Source: Burkholderia lata (lineage in GTDB: Bacteria > Pseudomonadota > Gammaproteobacteria > Burkholderiales > Burkholderiaceae). From it: DNA of 64,000 bases. The notes under the pieces were generated by a model that was not told the DNA's origin, did no database searches, and was given only the letters and a program-made list of their open reading frames with translations. Both the position numbers and the translations under genes were made by a program. The stretch lies in contig NC_007510.1 in NCBI RefSeq assembly GCF_000012945.1, positions 2,976,001-3,040,000 of the forward strand, given 5' to 3'. Positions 10,682-19,855 of the stretch are shown piece by piece (position 1 is the first letter of the stretch; each line of letters opens with the position of its first letter).

Positions 10682-11130
10682 GGCGGGACCGGCGGTGGGG
10701 AAGACAAGATCGAGTCTAGGATTCACGACAGCCGCGAGCAATCCTGATCGCACGAATCAGCGCATCGCGCGCGGTCGTCTCCCCGGTGCCCCGGCAGAAG
10801 CGGCCGACATCACCTCCTCCAGCGCGCAGGAAGCCTGCCGGCATCCTCGATACCGACGTGACCCCGCTGCACATGTGAGCCGCGAACTGCTGCGCTCACT
10901 ACCGGGTCGCGCAACCAGGCACCGCTGCCATCACGCGGAAAAAGTGCGGCGGCTTGCACGCTGCCGTGCGGACGCGAAACGCTCGCACGGCGGCGCCGAA
11001 CGTTCGCACGACCGGAACGTAATGAAGCCGGACTCTCAGATCGCAGATCACCGCACGACCGCACTGCCGGCTGCATCACGCCTGCGCTCGAACAGTGCGC
11101 GGACGGAGAACTGATCCGGCCCCGGGCGTG
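10682..11130. other. 449-nt gap, nothing recognised
   Basis: This lies between the CoA transferase start and the end of the DUF2917 gene. The open frames here are short, Arg/Ala-rich and without ribosome sites. No hairpin or clear promoter stands out. Confidence 0.5.
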
Positions 11131-11454
11131 CTACGTCGGCAGCGATACGGGCGCATGACGCCGGCCGTCGCGCCACGCGACGAGCGGCTTCCACCACGCC
11201 TGCGCGGCGCGCCTCGCCGGCACCTCGAGCGGGCCGAACGCGAACGTCGCACTGTGCGACCCCGCGCTGACCCAGACGCGCATGCCCGGCGTCAGCATCA
11301 GCGAATCCCCGACGCCGAGCCAGTGATCGTCGTGCCGCCCCTCGATCGTCACCCAGACTTCACCGTCGGCCACCTCCAGCGAGGTGCGATCGACGATCCG
11401 CCACCGACCGGCCGGCTCATCGCCATCGATCACATAAAGTCGCAGTTCGCGCAT
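11131..11454 (-). CDS. DUF2917 domain protein
   Basis: A 107-residue cytoplasmic protein. The start at ATG 11454 has a perfect AGGAGG a few nt upstream. Residues 20-75 match the DUF2917 pattern of a small cupin-like beta fold: WRIVDRTSLEVADGEVWVTIEG, DHWLGVGDSLMLTPGMRVWVSAG. A tail with a WWKPL patch follows. Function is unknown; these proteins are common in Burkholderia. It is divergent from the MFS efflux gene across about 218 nt, so the two may share regulation. Confidence 0.8.
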   Translation of the reverse strand: MRELRLYVIDGDEPAGRWRIVDRTSLEVADGEVWVTIEGRHDDHWLGVGDSLMLTPGMRVWVSAGSHSATFAFGPLEVPARRAAQAWWKPLVAWRDGRRHAPVSLPT

Positions 11455-11635
11455 GGCAGCCTCCTGGTCGCACGGGTCCGATGGCATCAGTATTTCGGAC
11501 AGTGGCAGCACACGGACAGATACGGATGCAGACACTTTTGGCTGAACTGTACTGGTCGTTCGACGGAGACGGGCACCCGTCGGCCCGACTGCGCACCGCC
11601 CTTGCGCCGAACCTGCACGGCGCAATGGCTTTCCC

Positions 11636-11641
11636 TACAAT
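11636..11641 (+). promoter_or_regulatory. -10 box for the DHA2 efflux gene
   Basis: TACAAT lies 31 nt before the chosen ATG 11673. It argues that upstream in-frame starts (11625, 11640) would fall outside the transcript. No convincing -35 was found. Confidence 0.45.
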
Positions 11642-11672
11642 GTCGGCTGTCCCGCGCCACCATCCCGCCCCC

Positions 11673-13109
11673 ATGTTCCAGCGCCCGCCCGCCGCCGCTC
11701 CCGGCGAAAAGAACCTCACCGTGATGCTCTGGCTCGTCGCAACGGGCTTCTTCATGCAGACGCTCGATTCGACGATCGTGAACACGGCGCTGCCGTCGAT
11801 GGCCGCGAGCCTCGGCGAATCGCCGCTGCGCATGCAGTCGGTCGTGATCGCGTACTCGCTGACGATGGCGGTGATGATCCCCGTATCGGGCTGGCTCGCC
11901 GATACCTTCGGCACGCGGCGCGTGTTCTTCAGCGCGATCCTGGTGTTCTCGCTCGGCTCGCTGCTGTGCGCCAACGCGCATACGCTGACGCAGCTCGTCG
12001 CGTTCCGCGTCGTGCAGGGCGTCGGCGGCGCGATGCTGCTGCCGGTCGGGCGGCTCGCGGTGCTGCGCACCTTCCCGGCCGAACGCTACCTGCCCGCGCT
12101 GTCGTTCGTCGCGATTCCCGGCCTGATCGGCCCGCTGATCGGGCCGACGCTCGGCGGCTGGCTCGTGAAGATCGCGTCGTGGCACTGGATCTTCCTGATC
12201 AACGTGCCGGTCGGCGTCGCGGGCTGCATCGCGACCTTCTATTCGATGCCCGATTCGCGCAACCCGGCCGTCGGCCGTTTCGACCTGAAGGGCTATCTGC
12301 TGCTGACGATCGGCATGGTCGCGATCTCGCTGTCGCTCGACGGGCTCGCCGATCTCGGGATGCAGCACGCGGCCGTGCTCGTGCTGCTGATCCTGAGCCT
12401 TGCATGCTTCGTCGCGTACGGGCTGTATGCGGTGCGCGCGCCGCAACCGATCTTCTCGCTCGAACTGTTCCGGATCCACACGTTCAGCGTCGGGCTGCTC
12501 GGCAACCTGTTCGCGCGGATCGGCAGCGGCGCGATGCCGTACCTGATCCCGCTGCTGCTGCAGGTGAGCCTCGGCTACTCGGCGTTCGAGGCCGGGCTGA
12601 TGATGCTGCCGGTGGCCGCCGCCGGGATGTTCTCGAAGCGGATCATCACGCGCCTGATCACGCGGCACGGCTACCGCAAGGTGCTGCTCGCGAACACGAT
12701 CATGGTCGGCGTGATGATGGCGAGCTTCGCGCTGATGCGCGACACGGTGCCCGTCTGGGTGAAGGTCGTACATCTCGCGCTGTTCGGCGGCTTCAACTCG
12801 ATGCAGTTCACCGCGATGAACACGCTGACGCTGAAGGATCTCGGCACGGGCGGCGCGAGCAGCGGCAACAGCCTGTTCTCGCTCGTGCAGATGCTGTCGA
12901 TGAGCCTCGGCGTCACGGTGGCGGGCGCGCTGCTCGCGACGTTCACGGGCATGCTGCGCACCGTGACGCCGAGCAACACGCTGCCGGCGTTCCATGCGAC
13001 CTTCATCTGCGTCGGGATCATCACGGCGGCTTCCGCGTGGATCTTCGCGCAGCTCGCGCCCGAGATCCGCAGCACCGCGCGCAAGACCGACCCGTCCGAG
13101 CGCGCATGA
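11673..13109 (+). CDS. MFS drug efflux transporter, DHA2 family (MdtD-like)
   Basis: A 478-residue inner-membrane antiporter of the 14-helix DHA2 family. The family motifs are present: DSTIVNTALPSMAASLGES in helix 1, GWLADTFGTRRVFFSA (motif A) and IPGLIGPLIGPTLGGWLV (motif C of drug/H+ antiporters). The C-terminal half has a long cytoplasmic loop and GLMMLPVAAAGMFSKRI. ATG 11673 was chosen for its distance from the TACAAT box; ATG 11640 is in frame. It is not linked to an outer-membrane factor or membrane-fusion gene. Substrates cannot be read from sequence. Confidence 0.9.
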   Translation: MFQRPPAAAPGEKNLTVMLWLVATGFFMQTLDSTIVNTALPSMAASLGESPLRMQSVVIAYSLTMAVMIPVSGWLADTFGTRRVFFSAILVFSLGSLLCANAHTLTQLVAFRVVQGVGGAMLLPVGRLAVLRTFPAERYLPALSFVAIPGLIGPLIGPTLGGWLVKIASWHWIFLINVPVGVAGCIATFYSMPDSRNPAVGRFDLKGYLLLTIGMVAISLSLDGLADLGMQHAAVLVLLILSLACFVAYGLYAVRAPQPIFSLELFRIHTFSVGLLGNLFARIGSGAMPYLIPLLLQVSLGYSAFEAGLMMLPVAAAGMFSKRIITRLITRHGYRKVLLANTIMVGVMMASFALMRDTVPVWVKVVHLALFGGFNSMQFTAMNTLTLKDLGTGGASSGNSLFSLVQMLSMSLGVTVAGALLATFTGMLRTVTPSNTLPAFHATFICVGIITAASAWIFAQLAPEIRSTARKTDPSERA

Positions 13110-13298
13110 CGCGCGGCGCGCGCCGAACCGGGTCGGCGCGCACCATTGCGGTGCGGCTGGGCCCCGCGATGCGCATCTGAAACACCCGCAATGCCCGCGG
13201 CTCGGCCGCGACGCGCCGCCGCACGGGGTACGATACCGTGCACGCTTCTTGCTCGCCTATTCTCTAGGTAAACTGGCAGTCTTCCTTCGGCCGACATC

Positions 13299-14573
13299 AT
13301 GAGCATGATCGAAATCGATCCCCCCGGCTTTCAGCCGCCCCGCCCCGTCGCCGGCGACGACGGGAACCGGCGCACCGTGCTGTACGGCGGCTACACCGTG
13401 TTCAGCGTGTTCCAGCCCGTTTTCTCGGTGTCGCACCGCCGCGCGATCGGCTATCACGCGTCGCTGCGTGCGCACGACGAGGAAAGCCGCCAGGTGGCGT
13501 CGCACGAGGTGTTCACGCAGGCGGCGCGGCGCGGCGACCTGCTCGAACTCGGCCGGCTCGCCGAATCGCTGCATCTCGGCAACTTCCACGCGTTCGACAG
13601 CCATGACGAATGGCTCTTCCTGAGCCTGCATCCGGCCGCGCTGATGGATACCGTCTACAGCGACGCGATGCTCGCGAACCTGAAGGCGCTCGGGCTGCCG
13701 CCGCATCGCGTCGTGCTCGAAGTGCCCGAACAGGCGGGCGGCGAGACGCCGCGCTACGCGGCGATCGTCGACGGGCTGCGCAAGGCCGGCTTCCTGATCG
13801 CGCTCGTCGGGTTCGGCGCGAAGCATTCGAACATCGACCGCGTGTGGCACCTGCACCCCGACATCGTCACGCTCGACCCGGGCATCCTCGCGCAGGCGAG
13901 CGAGCACTCACATCTCGAACGCGTGCTGCCGGGGCTCGTGTCGCTGCTGCACGAATCCGGGCAGCTCGTGCTGATGGGCGGGCTCGCGACCGAGCGCGAC
14001 GCGCTGATCGCGCTCGAGTGCGACGTCGATTTCGTGCAGGGCCAGTACTTCGCGGGGCCGAGCGTCGAACCGGTGCAGCCGCAGGCCGCCGCGGGCTGCA
14101 TGGATACGCTGTCTGCCGCGTTGCGGCTGCGCGTCGCGGACCGCGAGCGCACCCAGGCGGAACGAGTCGCACCGTACGTCGCGGCGCTCGAGGAAGCCAG
14201 CCGCAAGCTCGGCGCGGGCGAGCCGCTCACCGACGCGGCGGCCGTCGTACTCGGGCTGCCCGAGACCGCGCGCTGCTTCCTGCTCGACGCATCGGGCCGC
14301 CAGATCGGCGACAACGTGCTCGCACGCGGCAGCGTCTCGCAGCGCGCCAAGCGCTTCCGGCCGCTGCTGCACTCCGAAGGCGCGAGCTGGGAACGCCGCC
14401 CGTACTTCATCGACGCGATGCGCGCGCCGGGCCGCGTGCACCTGACGCCGCCCTACCTGTCGATCAACGAGGCGCACCTGTGCGTGACCGCGTCGATCGC
14501 CGCGCCGGTCGCGACCGGCATGCAGGTGCTCTGCGTCGACATCAACTGGGAAGCGGCACTCAACCGCGAATGA
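13299..14573 (+). CDS. degenerate EAL-domain protein, probably non-catalytic
   Basis: A 424-residue cytoplasmic protein. Residues 30-265 have the EAL fold pattern: FSVFQPVFSVSHRRAIGYHASLR, VVLEVPEQ, GFLIALVGFGAKHSNIDRV and DFVQGQYFAGPSVEP. The catalytic motifs are lost: ExLxR is replaced by YHASLR and the DDFG metal site by VGFG. It should not cleave cyclic di-GMP. Residues 290-424 form a C-terminal region (CFLLDASGRQIGDNVL, RPYFIDAMRAPGRVHLTPPYLSINEAHLCVTASI) that resembles the sensory domain found with some EAL proteins. Such proteins usually act by binding a partner. It is monocistronic. Confidence 0.82.
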   Translation: MSMIEIDPPGFQPPRPVAGDDGNRRTVLYGGYTVFSVFQPVFSVSHRRAIGYHASLRAHDEESRQVASHEVFTQAARRGDLLELGRLAESLHLGNFHAFDSHDEWLFLSLHPAALMDTVYSDAMLANLKALGLPPHRVVLEVPEQAGGETPRYAAIVDGLRKAGFLIALVGFGAKHSNIDRVWHLHPDIVTLDPGILAQASEHSHLERVLPGLVSLLHESGQLVLMGGLATERDALIALECDVDFVQGQYFAGPSVEPVQPQAAAGCMDTLSAALRLRVADRERTQAERVAPYVAALEEASRKLGAGEPLTDAAAVVLGLPETARCFLLDASGRQIGDNVLARGSVSQRAKRFRPLLHSEGASWERRPYFIDAMRAPGRVHLTPPYLSINEAHLCVTASIAAPVATGMQVLCVDINWEAALNRE

Positions 14574-14595
14574 GCGCGCCGCCGCGCCGCGCTAC

Positions 14596-15198
14596 TTATG
14601 CGGCGGCGGCCTTGCGCACGATCAACCGGTGCACGCGCTTGCCGGACGAGGCGCTGACGACCTCGTGCTCGTCGATCACCTGCATGCCGGCGCCAAGCGC
14701 CGCCCGCATCCGCGCCGAATCAAGCGGCGTATAGAGGCGGCCGCGCTCGTCGCGCAACGTGCCGTTTCCGGCCACCCGCCAGCTCATGTACAACGTGCCG
14801 CCCGGCATCAGGAGTTCGGCCAGCCGCGTGGCGGCGGCCGCCGCGTCCGCCTGCTCGAGATGCATGACGACCGTTTCGCACAGCACGTTGCGAAACGCAC
14901 CGGACGGCACGCCGGCCAGCGCCGGCAGCGTGGCCAGCTCGAAGGTGAGATCCGGATGGCGGCGCCGCGCCTCGTCGAGCAGCGCGGCGCTTGCGTCGTA
15001 GCCGCGCACGTCGAAGCCGCGCGACGCGAGCCAAGCCGTATCGCGCCCCGCGCCGCAGCCGACGTCCGCGGTCGGGCCGGGCGAGAAGTGCTGCTCCAGC
15101 AGCGCGTACATGTCGTCGGGCGCAGCCTGGTCGAGCCAGTCCTGCGCGTATTGCGCGGCATGGGCGTCGTAGGCATCGAGAGTCGGGCGATCCACCAT
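14596..15198 (-). CDS. SAM-dependent class I methyltransferase
   Basis: A 200-residue soluble enzyme. The SAM-binding motif I is TADVGCGAGRDTAWLASRG (about residues 43-61), followed by the acidic post-motif GYDASAALLDEAR and the motif II/III region VLCETVVMHLEQ and LLMPGGTLYMSW. It is a typical methyltransferase domain of the small-molecule type; the acceptor is unknown. It is convergent with the EAL gene, 22 nt away, and lies downstream of the ketopantoate-reductase-like gene with a 92-nt gap, so it could be the last gene of that transcript. Confidence 0.88.
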   Translation of the reverse strand: MVDRPTLDAYDAHAAQYAQDWLDQAAPDDMYALLEQHFSPGPTADVGCGAGRDTAWLASRGFDVRGYDASAALLDEARRRHPDLTFELATLPALAGVPSGAFRNVLCETVVMHLEQADAAAAATRLAELLMPGGTLYMSWRVAGNGTLRDERGRLYTPLDSARMRAALGAGMQVIDEHEVVSASSGKRVHRLIVRKAAAA

Positions 15199-15290
15199 GA
15201 TGACGGCTCCGCATAGGCGTCGTATGACGCACCCCGCATCTTAGCCGTTGCGCACCGCGTGCGGCACCTCGCGCGACGGGCTGCCAGCCC

Positions 15291-16337
15291 CTACGCGGCC
15301 CGCACGTCGCCCGCGCGCGGCACCTGAGCGGTCAGCTCGGCCCACAGCGCCTCGCCGCGCCAGGCCGGGCGCGCCGCCGCGCGTTCCGCGTCGTGCACGA
15401 GCGCACACAGTCGCGCATTGACGGGCGCCTGCCCGCCAAAGCGTGCGGCCAGCCGCACGACCTCGCCGTTGATCCACTCGACTTCCGTCGCCCGCCCCGC
15501 CGCGAGATCGTCGGACATCGACGAACGCGCGAGCGGATCGATCGCGAGCATCCGGCCGCCGAGCACGCGGAACGCGGGATCGGGCAGGTCGAGCACGGCC
15601 GGGATCCACCCGGCCGGCAACGGCGTCAGCCGCGCAGGCCGGATCGCGGCCCGCGCCAGCCAATGCAGCGCTTCGCGCTGCGCAAGCGCAACACAGCGCC
15701 GGTACGCGCGTTGTGCGAGTTCGTCGCGCAGCGGCAGGTTCGCGAGCGCGTTGACCGCGTTGTTCAGGTTGAGCAGCAGCTTCGCCCACTGCACGGCCGG
15801 CATGTCGCGATGCAGCGCGAGCGGCAGCCCGGCGCGCGCGAATGCACCGGCGAACGGCTGCAGCGTGGGGGACGCTTCGGCCGCCAGCGCACCGGCCGAG
15901 CCCTGGTGAAACGCACCGGGCTCACGCTCGATCACGTTGAACGGCACCATGCCGGCCAGCACGGTCGCTTGCGGCAGCACTTCGCGCAGCACGTCGGCGT
16001 TGTGCAGGCCGTTCTGGAAGCTGATCACGACCGTGCCGGGCCGCAGCACGCCGGCAAGCTGCGCCGCGGCCTCACGTGTCGCCGCCGATTTCACCGCCAC
16101 GAGCACAAGCCGCGCGGCTGCCGCAGCCGCCGGATCGGTCTCGAACACGACATCGGCCGGCGCGAGCGTCGCGCGATAGCCGCGCTGGTCGGTCAGCGTC
16201 AGCCCGTGCCGATGAATCGCGTCGCCGATCCGTGCGCGGCCGACGAGCGTCACATTCGCGCCCGCCGCCGCGAGCCGTCCGCCGAGATAGCAGCCGACGG
16301 CGCCCGCGCCGAACACGCAGACCGGTGCGTCAGACAT
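15291..16337 (-). CDS. 2-dehydropantoate 2-reductase family protein
   Basis: A 348-residue NADPH-dependent oxidoreductase of the ketopantoate reductase family; PanE makes D-pantoate for CoA synthesis. The Rossmann motif is VFGAGAVGCYLGGRLAAAG at the N-terminus. The central QWAKLLLNLNNAVNAL carries the conserved Lys and Asn, and the C-terminal block is SSMSDDLAAGRATEVEWINGEVV with the conserved Glu. It overlaps the upstream DUF962 gene by 8 nt, implying translational coupling. A second member of the family lies at 57026-57970, so I do not assign panE to either with certainty. Confidence 0.85.
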   Translation of the reverse strand: MSDAPVCVFGAGAVGCYLGGRLAAAGANVTLVGRARIGDAIHRHGLTLTDQRGYRATLAPADVVFETDPAAAAAARLVLVAVKSAATREAAAQLAGVLRPGTVVISFQNGLHNADVLREVLPQATVLAGMVPFNVIEREPGAFHQGSAGALAAEASPTLQPFAGAFARAGLPLALHRDMPAVQWAKLLLNLNNAVNALANLPLRDELAQRAYRRCVALAQREALHWLARAAIRPARLTPLPAGWIPAVLDLPDPAFRVLGGRMLAIDPLARSSMSDDLAAGRATEVEWINGEVVRLAARFGGQAPVNARLCALVHDAERAAARPAWRGEALWAELTAQVPRAGDVRAA

Positions 16338-16854
16338 GCGAATGCGCGCCGCCGTGCACGGGGCCGGCCCGCCGCTCGACTTCGCGGCGCACGTCGGCGC
16401 GCAGCCCCGCGAAGAACGCGACCTCGGCCACGACGAACAGCGGCCCGACCATCAGGCCGACCAGATCGTCGACGAACGCGGGCTTGCGCCCTTCGAACCA
16501 GTGCCCGACGAACTGCACGATCCAGCCGACGACGAACGCGCCGATGCCGATCGCGAGCCATTGGGCGGTCGGCAGCAACGCGAGCGCCTGCGCAGCCCAC
16601 AGGCTCAGCGCGAACAGCACGGTCATCACGATCCCGAACCGCAGGTCGAGGCGCAGGTAGAACAGTGCGAACACGACGGCCAGCAGCAGCGCCGGCGACA
16701 GCGCGACGCCGGCCGTCATGCCGAGCGCCGGCCGCGACAGCAGCACCTCGACCGCGAATACGATCATCGGAATCCCGACCAGGTGCGTCGCGATGTTGCG
16801 CGCGTCGCGATGGTAGGCCGCATACTGGGCAAGATGGTCTTCGAGCGTCTTCAT
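16330..16854 (-). CDS. DUF962 / Mpo1-like membrane protein
   Basis: A 174-residue membrane protein starting at ATG 16854 with AGGAG upstream. It shows the family start MKTLEDHLAQYAAYHRDARN, the motif THLVGIPMIVF, two central hydrophobic segments and the C-terminal motif WIVQFVGHWFEGRKPA. The relative in yeast, Mpo1, is a dioxygenase acting on 2-hydroxy fatty acids, with conserved histidines like those seen here. Whether the bacterial protein has that activity is inference. It is coupled to the downstream ketopantoate-reductase-like gene by an 8-nt overlap. Confidence 0.82.
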   Translation of the reverse strand: MKTLEDHLAQYAAYHRDARNIATHLVGIPMIVFAVEVLLSRPALGMTAGVALSPALLLAVVFALFYLRLDLRFGIVMTVLFALSLWAAQALALLPTAQWLAIGIGAFVVGWIVQFVGHWFEGRKPAFVDDLVGLMVGPLFVVAEVAFFAGLRADVRREVERRAGPVHGGAHSHV

Positions 16855-16935
16855 CGCGTCTCCTGGTCGGTGGTTGAGCGCTATGATGCGCGTCACGCCC
16901 GAGAACCTCTGTCAGCTACCCGACATCGCGTGCCC

Positions 16936-17643
16936 ATGCCCTCTTCGCTCGCCCCGTACCTGCCGCAGATCGAAGCGAACCCGTGGTTCGCCGCGCTGCC
17001 GCCCGCGTTGCGCGCGGACCTGCTCGCCCGCGCGGCGTTGCGCCGGCTGCCGGCCGGCCACGCGCTGTTCCGGCGCGGCGACCCGCCGTGCGGGCTGTAC
17101 GCGGTACTGGCCGGTTCACTCACGATAGGTGCGGTCGACCCGCAGGGCAAGGAAGCGCTGCTGACGGTCGCCGAGCCCGTCACCTGGTTCGGTGAAATCG
17201 CACTATTCGACGGTCAGCCGCGCACGCACGACGCGATCGCACTCGACGACGCGCTGCTGCTGCACGTCCCGCAGGCCGCGCTGCTCGCGATCCTCGACGC
17301 GACGCCGCAATACTGGCGGCAGTTCGCGCTGCTGATGGCGCAGAAGCTGCGCCTGAGCTTCCTGACCGTCGAATCGATGAGCGTGATGCCGGCTGCGCAG
17401 CGGCTTGCCGCCCGGCTGCTGATGATCGCCGACGGCTACGGCGGGATCAGCGCCGGCCGCACCCATATCCGGCTGTCGCAGGAAAAGCTCGCGGCGATGC
17501 TGTCGCTGACGCGGCAGACCACCAACCAGTTGCTGAAGGCGCTGCAGGCCGACGGCGTCGTGCGGCTGCACGTCGGCGAGATCGAGCTCGTCGACGTCGA
17601 TGCGCTACGGCGCGCGAGCGGGTTGCCCGACAGCCTGCGCTGA
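16936..17643 (+). CDS. Crp/Fnr-family transcriptional regulator
   Basis: A 235-residue regulator. Residues 15-130 are a cyclic-nucleotide-binding-type beta-barrel (LFRRGDPPCGLYAVLAGSLTIG, EPVTWFGEIALFDGQPRTHDAIA). A long dimer helix follows, then the helix-turn-helix IRLSQEKLAAMLSLTRQTTNQLLKAL. There are no N-terminal cysteines, so it is not an FNR-type Fe-S sensor. The phosphate-cassette residues of true CRP are not obvious (GEIALFDGQPRTHDA), so the ligand is unknown. A GTG at 16930 is an alternative start. It is divergent from DUF962. Confidence 0.9.
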   Translation: MPSSLAPYLPQIEANPWFAALPPALRADLLARAALRRLPAGHALFRRGDPPCGLYAVLAGSLTIGAVDPQGKEALLTVAEPVTWFGEIALFDGQPRTHDAIALDDALLLHVPQAALLAILDATPQYWRQFALLMAQKLRLSFLTVESMSVMPAAQRLAARLLMIADGYGGISAGRTHIRLSQEKLAAMLSLTRQTTNQLLKALQADGVVRLHVGEIELVDVDALRRASGLPDSLR

Positions 17644-17729
17644 GCCCCGGCACCGCCGTCGCGCGGCCTCCCCGCCGTCACCGCGTTGCGCTATCGTGGC
17701 GGCTCGTCCGTTCATCCGCCCGCACCGCC

Positions 17730-18941
17730 TTGAGCACGTCGACCGCCTCCGCTCCCTCCCGCCATCCGTGGCCGGTGTTCGTCGCGTTCCTGCGGCTCGG
17801 CCTCACGTCGTTCGGCGGCCCGGTCGCGCATCTCGGCTACTTCCGCACCGAATTCGTCACGCGGCGCGGCTGGCTCACCGAGCGCGCGTACGCGGATCTC
17901 GTCGGGCTGTGCCAGTTCCTGCCGGGGCCCGCGAGCAGCCAGGTCGGGATGGCAATCGGCCTCGCGCGCGCCGGCTACGCGGGCATGTTCGCCGCGTGGC
18001 TCGGCTTCACGCTGCCGTCCGCGTTGCTGATGATGCTGTTCGCGCTCGGCGTGCATGCGACGGGCGCGCCAATCGAAGCCGGTGCGCTGCACGGGCTGCG
18101 CATCGTGTCGGTCGCCGTGATCGCGCAAGCCGTGTGGGGCATGGCACGCACGCTGTGCCCGGATGCACGCCGCGCCACGCTGATGGCCGCGGCCGCCTGC
18201 GTCGCGCTGCTCGCGCCGGCCGCGTGGACCCAGGTTGCGGTGATCGTCGCGGCCGGGTTGGCCGGCCTCGTGCTGCTGCCGCAGCCGGCGCGCGGCGCGC
18301 ACGATCCGTTGCCGCTGCACGTGTCGCCCCGCGCAGGCATGCTGTGGCTCGCGCTGTTCGCGGCGCTCCTCGTGGTGCTCCCGTTCGCGGCCCGCGCGCT
18401 GCGCTCCGATACGCTGGCCGTCGTCGATGCGTTCTTCCGCACGGGTGCGCTCGTATTCGGCGGCGGGCACGTCGTGCTGCCACTGCTGCAGGCGGCTGTC
18501 GTCGCGCCCGGCTGGGTCGGCGATGCGGCGTTCCTGGCCGGATATGGCGTCACGCAGGCCGTGCCGGGGCCGCTGTTCACGTTTTCGGCGTTCCTTGGCG
18601 CATCGCTGCGCAACGCGCCGAACGGCTGGCTCGGTGGCACGATCGCGCTGGTGTCGATCTTCGCGCCGTCGTTCCTGCTGGTGGCCGGCACCGCGCCGTT
18701 CTGGGAACGGCTGCGCCGCAGCACACGGATGCAGGCCGCGCTCGCGGGCGTGAACGCGGCCGTCGTCGGGCTGCTGGTCGCGGCGCTCTATCACCCGGTC
18801 TGGACCGACACGATCGTGGCGCCGCGCGATCTGGCCGCCGCGCTCGTCGCATTCGTCGCGCTGGTGTTCTGGCGCGTGCCGCCGTGGGCCGTCGTGATCG
18901 CGAGCGCCGCGCTCGGCTGGGGGCTCGGCGTCGCGGCCTGA
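17730..18941 (+). CDS. chrA: chromate transporter, ChrA family (long, two-domain)
   Basis: A 403-residue inner-membrane protein with two homologous CHR halves. The N-terminal half has FVAFLRLGLTSFGGPVAHLGYFR and CQFLPGPASSQVG; the C-terminal half has FRTGALVFGGGHVVLPLLQ and GVTQAVPGPLFTFSAFLG. This is the standard arrangement of long-chain ChrA proteins, which export chromate or take part in sulfate-related transport. The start is a TTG at 17730 with no strong ribosome site. It ends at a bidirectional terminator shared with sodB. Some family members have no resistance role, so the substrate is uncertain. Confidence 0.88.
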   Translation: MSTSTASAPSRHPWPVFVAFLRLGLTSFGGPVAHLGYFRTEFVTRRGWLTERAYADLVGLCQFLPGPASSQVGMAIGLARAGYAGMFAAWLGFTLPSALLMMLFALGVHATGAPIEAGALHGLRIVSVAVIAQAVWGMARTLCPDARRATLMAAAACVALLAPAAWTQVAVIVAAGLAGLVLLPQPARGAHDPLPLHVSPRAGMLWLALFAALLVVLPFAARALRSDTLAVVDAFFRTGALVFGGGHVVLPLLQAAVVAPGWVGDAAFLAGYGVTQAVPGPLFTFSAFLGASLRNAPNGWLGGTIALVSIFAPSFLLVAGTAPFWERLRRSTRMQAALAGVNAAVVGLLVAALYHPVWTDTIVAPRDLAAALVAFVALVFWRVPPWAVVIASAALGWGLGVAA

Positions 18942-18984
18942 CCGGACACGCAGGGCACGTTCCACCTCGACAGAAAACAAAAAA

Positions 18985-19009
18985 GCCCTCGTTTCGAGGG
19001 CTCTTTTTG
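18985..19009. terminator. bidirectional terminator between chrA and sodB
   Basis: Stem AGCCCTCG / CGAGGGCT with a TTT loop, preceded by A6 and followed by T5, so it can act on both converging transcripts. Confidence 0.9.
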
Positions 19010-19049
19010 CGGGGTGCCGCGCGCCGTAGCGGCGCGCAGGCGCCGGACC

Positions 19050-19628
19050 TTACGCGAAGTTCTTCGCTGCGAAGTCCCAGTTCACGATGTTCCAGAACGC
19101 TTCGACGAACTTCGGACGTGCGTTGCGGTAGTCGATGTAGTACGCGTGTTCCCACACGTCGATCGTCAGCAGTGCCTTGTCGGCGGTCGTCAGCGGCGTG
19201 GCTGCGTTGCTCGTCGACACGATGTCGAGCGAACCGTCAGCCTTCTTCACGAGCCATGCCCAGCCCGAACCGAACGTGCCGACTGCGGCCTTCGTGAACG
19301 CTTCCTTGAATGCGTCGTACGAACCCCACTTCGCGTTGATCGCGTCGCCCAGCGCGCCCGTCGGTGCGCCGCCGCCGTTCGGCGACAGGCTGTTCCAGAA
19401 GAACGTGTGGTTCCAGATTTGCGCGGCGTTGTTGAAGATGCCGCCCGACGACTTCTTCACGATCTCTTCCAGCGACAGGTTTTCGAATTCCGTGCCCGGG
19501 ATCAGATTGTTCAGGTTCGTCACATAAGCCTGATGGTGCTTGCCGTAGTGGTACTGGATCGTCTCGAGCGAGATGGTCGGCGCGAGTGCGTCTTCAGCGT
19601 ACGGGAGCGGCGGGAGCGTATGAGCCAT
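19050..19628 (-). CDS. sodB: superoxide dismutase, iron type
   Basis: A 192-residue cytoplasmic enzyme that converts superoxide to oxygen and hydrogen peroxide. Metal ligands sit in their usual places: His in [10 protein letters not shown] (about residue 27), His in [11 protein letters not shown], and Asp and His in [16 protein letters not shown]. The segments GSGWAWLV and the length fit the Fe class. It is monocistronic, with its own promoter at 19685-19713 and a shared terminator. Confidence 0.96.
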   Translation of the reverse strand: MAHTLPPLPYAEDALAPTISLETIQYHYGKHHQAYVTNLNNLIPGTEFENLSLEEIVKKSSGGIFNNAAQIWNHTFFWNSLSPNGGGAPTGALGDAINAKWGSYDAFKEAFTKAAVGTFGSGWAWLVKKADGSLDIVSTSNAATPLTTADKALLTIDVWEHAYYIDYRNARPKFVEAFWNIVNWDFAAKNFA

Positions 19629-19684
19629 GGCAATTCCTTCGTTGAGTATGTAGGGAGGCTGTGTTGGATGCTGCCGAGCGTCCG

Positions 19685-19713
19685 ATTGTAGGCGAGGACG
19701 AATAACCCCGCAA
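19685..19713 (-). promoter_or_regulatory. sigma70-type promoter of sodB
   Basis: Reading the minus strand, TTGCGG (-35) and TACAAT (-10) are separated by 17 nt, giving a start of transcription roughly 45-50 nt before the sodB ATG. Confidence 0.65.
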
Positions 19714-19855
19714 ACTCACGGGCCATTTATCCGCGGTATGCGGAAAAGCGATGTTTGCGCAACGTCCGGCAGGACGAACCTGACGCTGCGCAGCATCCGT
19801 TCCCGCGCCCGAAGCGTCCGTTGCGGCAACCTTCGCTCCGCTTGCACCCGTTACG

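Noticed and set aside
11487..12995. 502-codon antisense frame over the efflux gene
   Set aside because: Composition typical of reverse-strand frames in GC-rich coding DNA; the sense protein is a clear MFS transporter.
15291..16337. Assigning panE firmly to this gene
   Set aside because: Two family members occur in the window and a further one may exist; sequence alone does not decide which makes pantoate.
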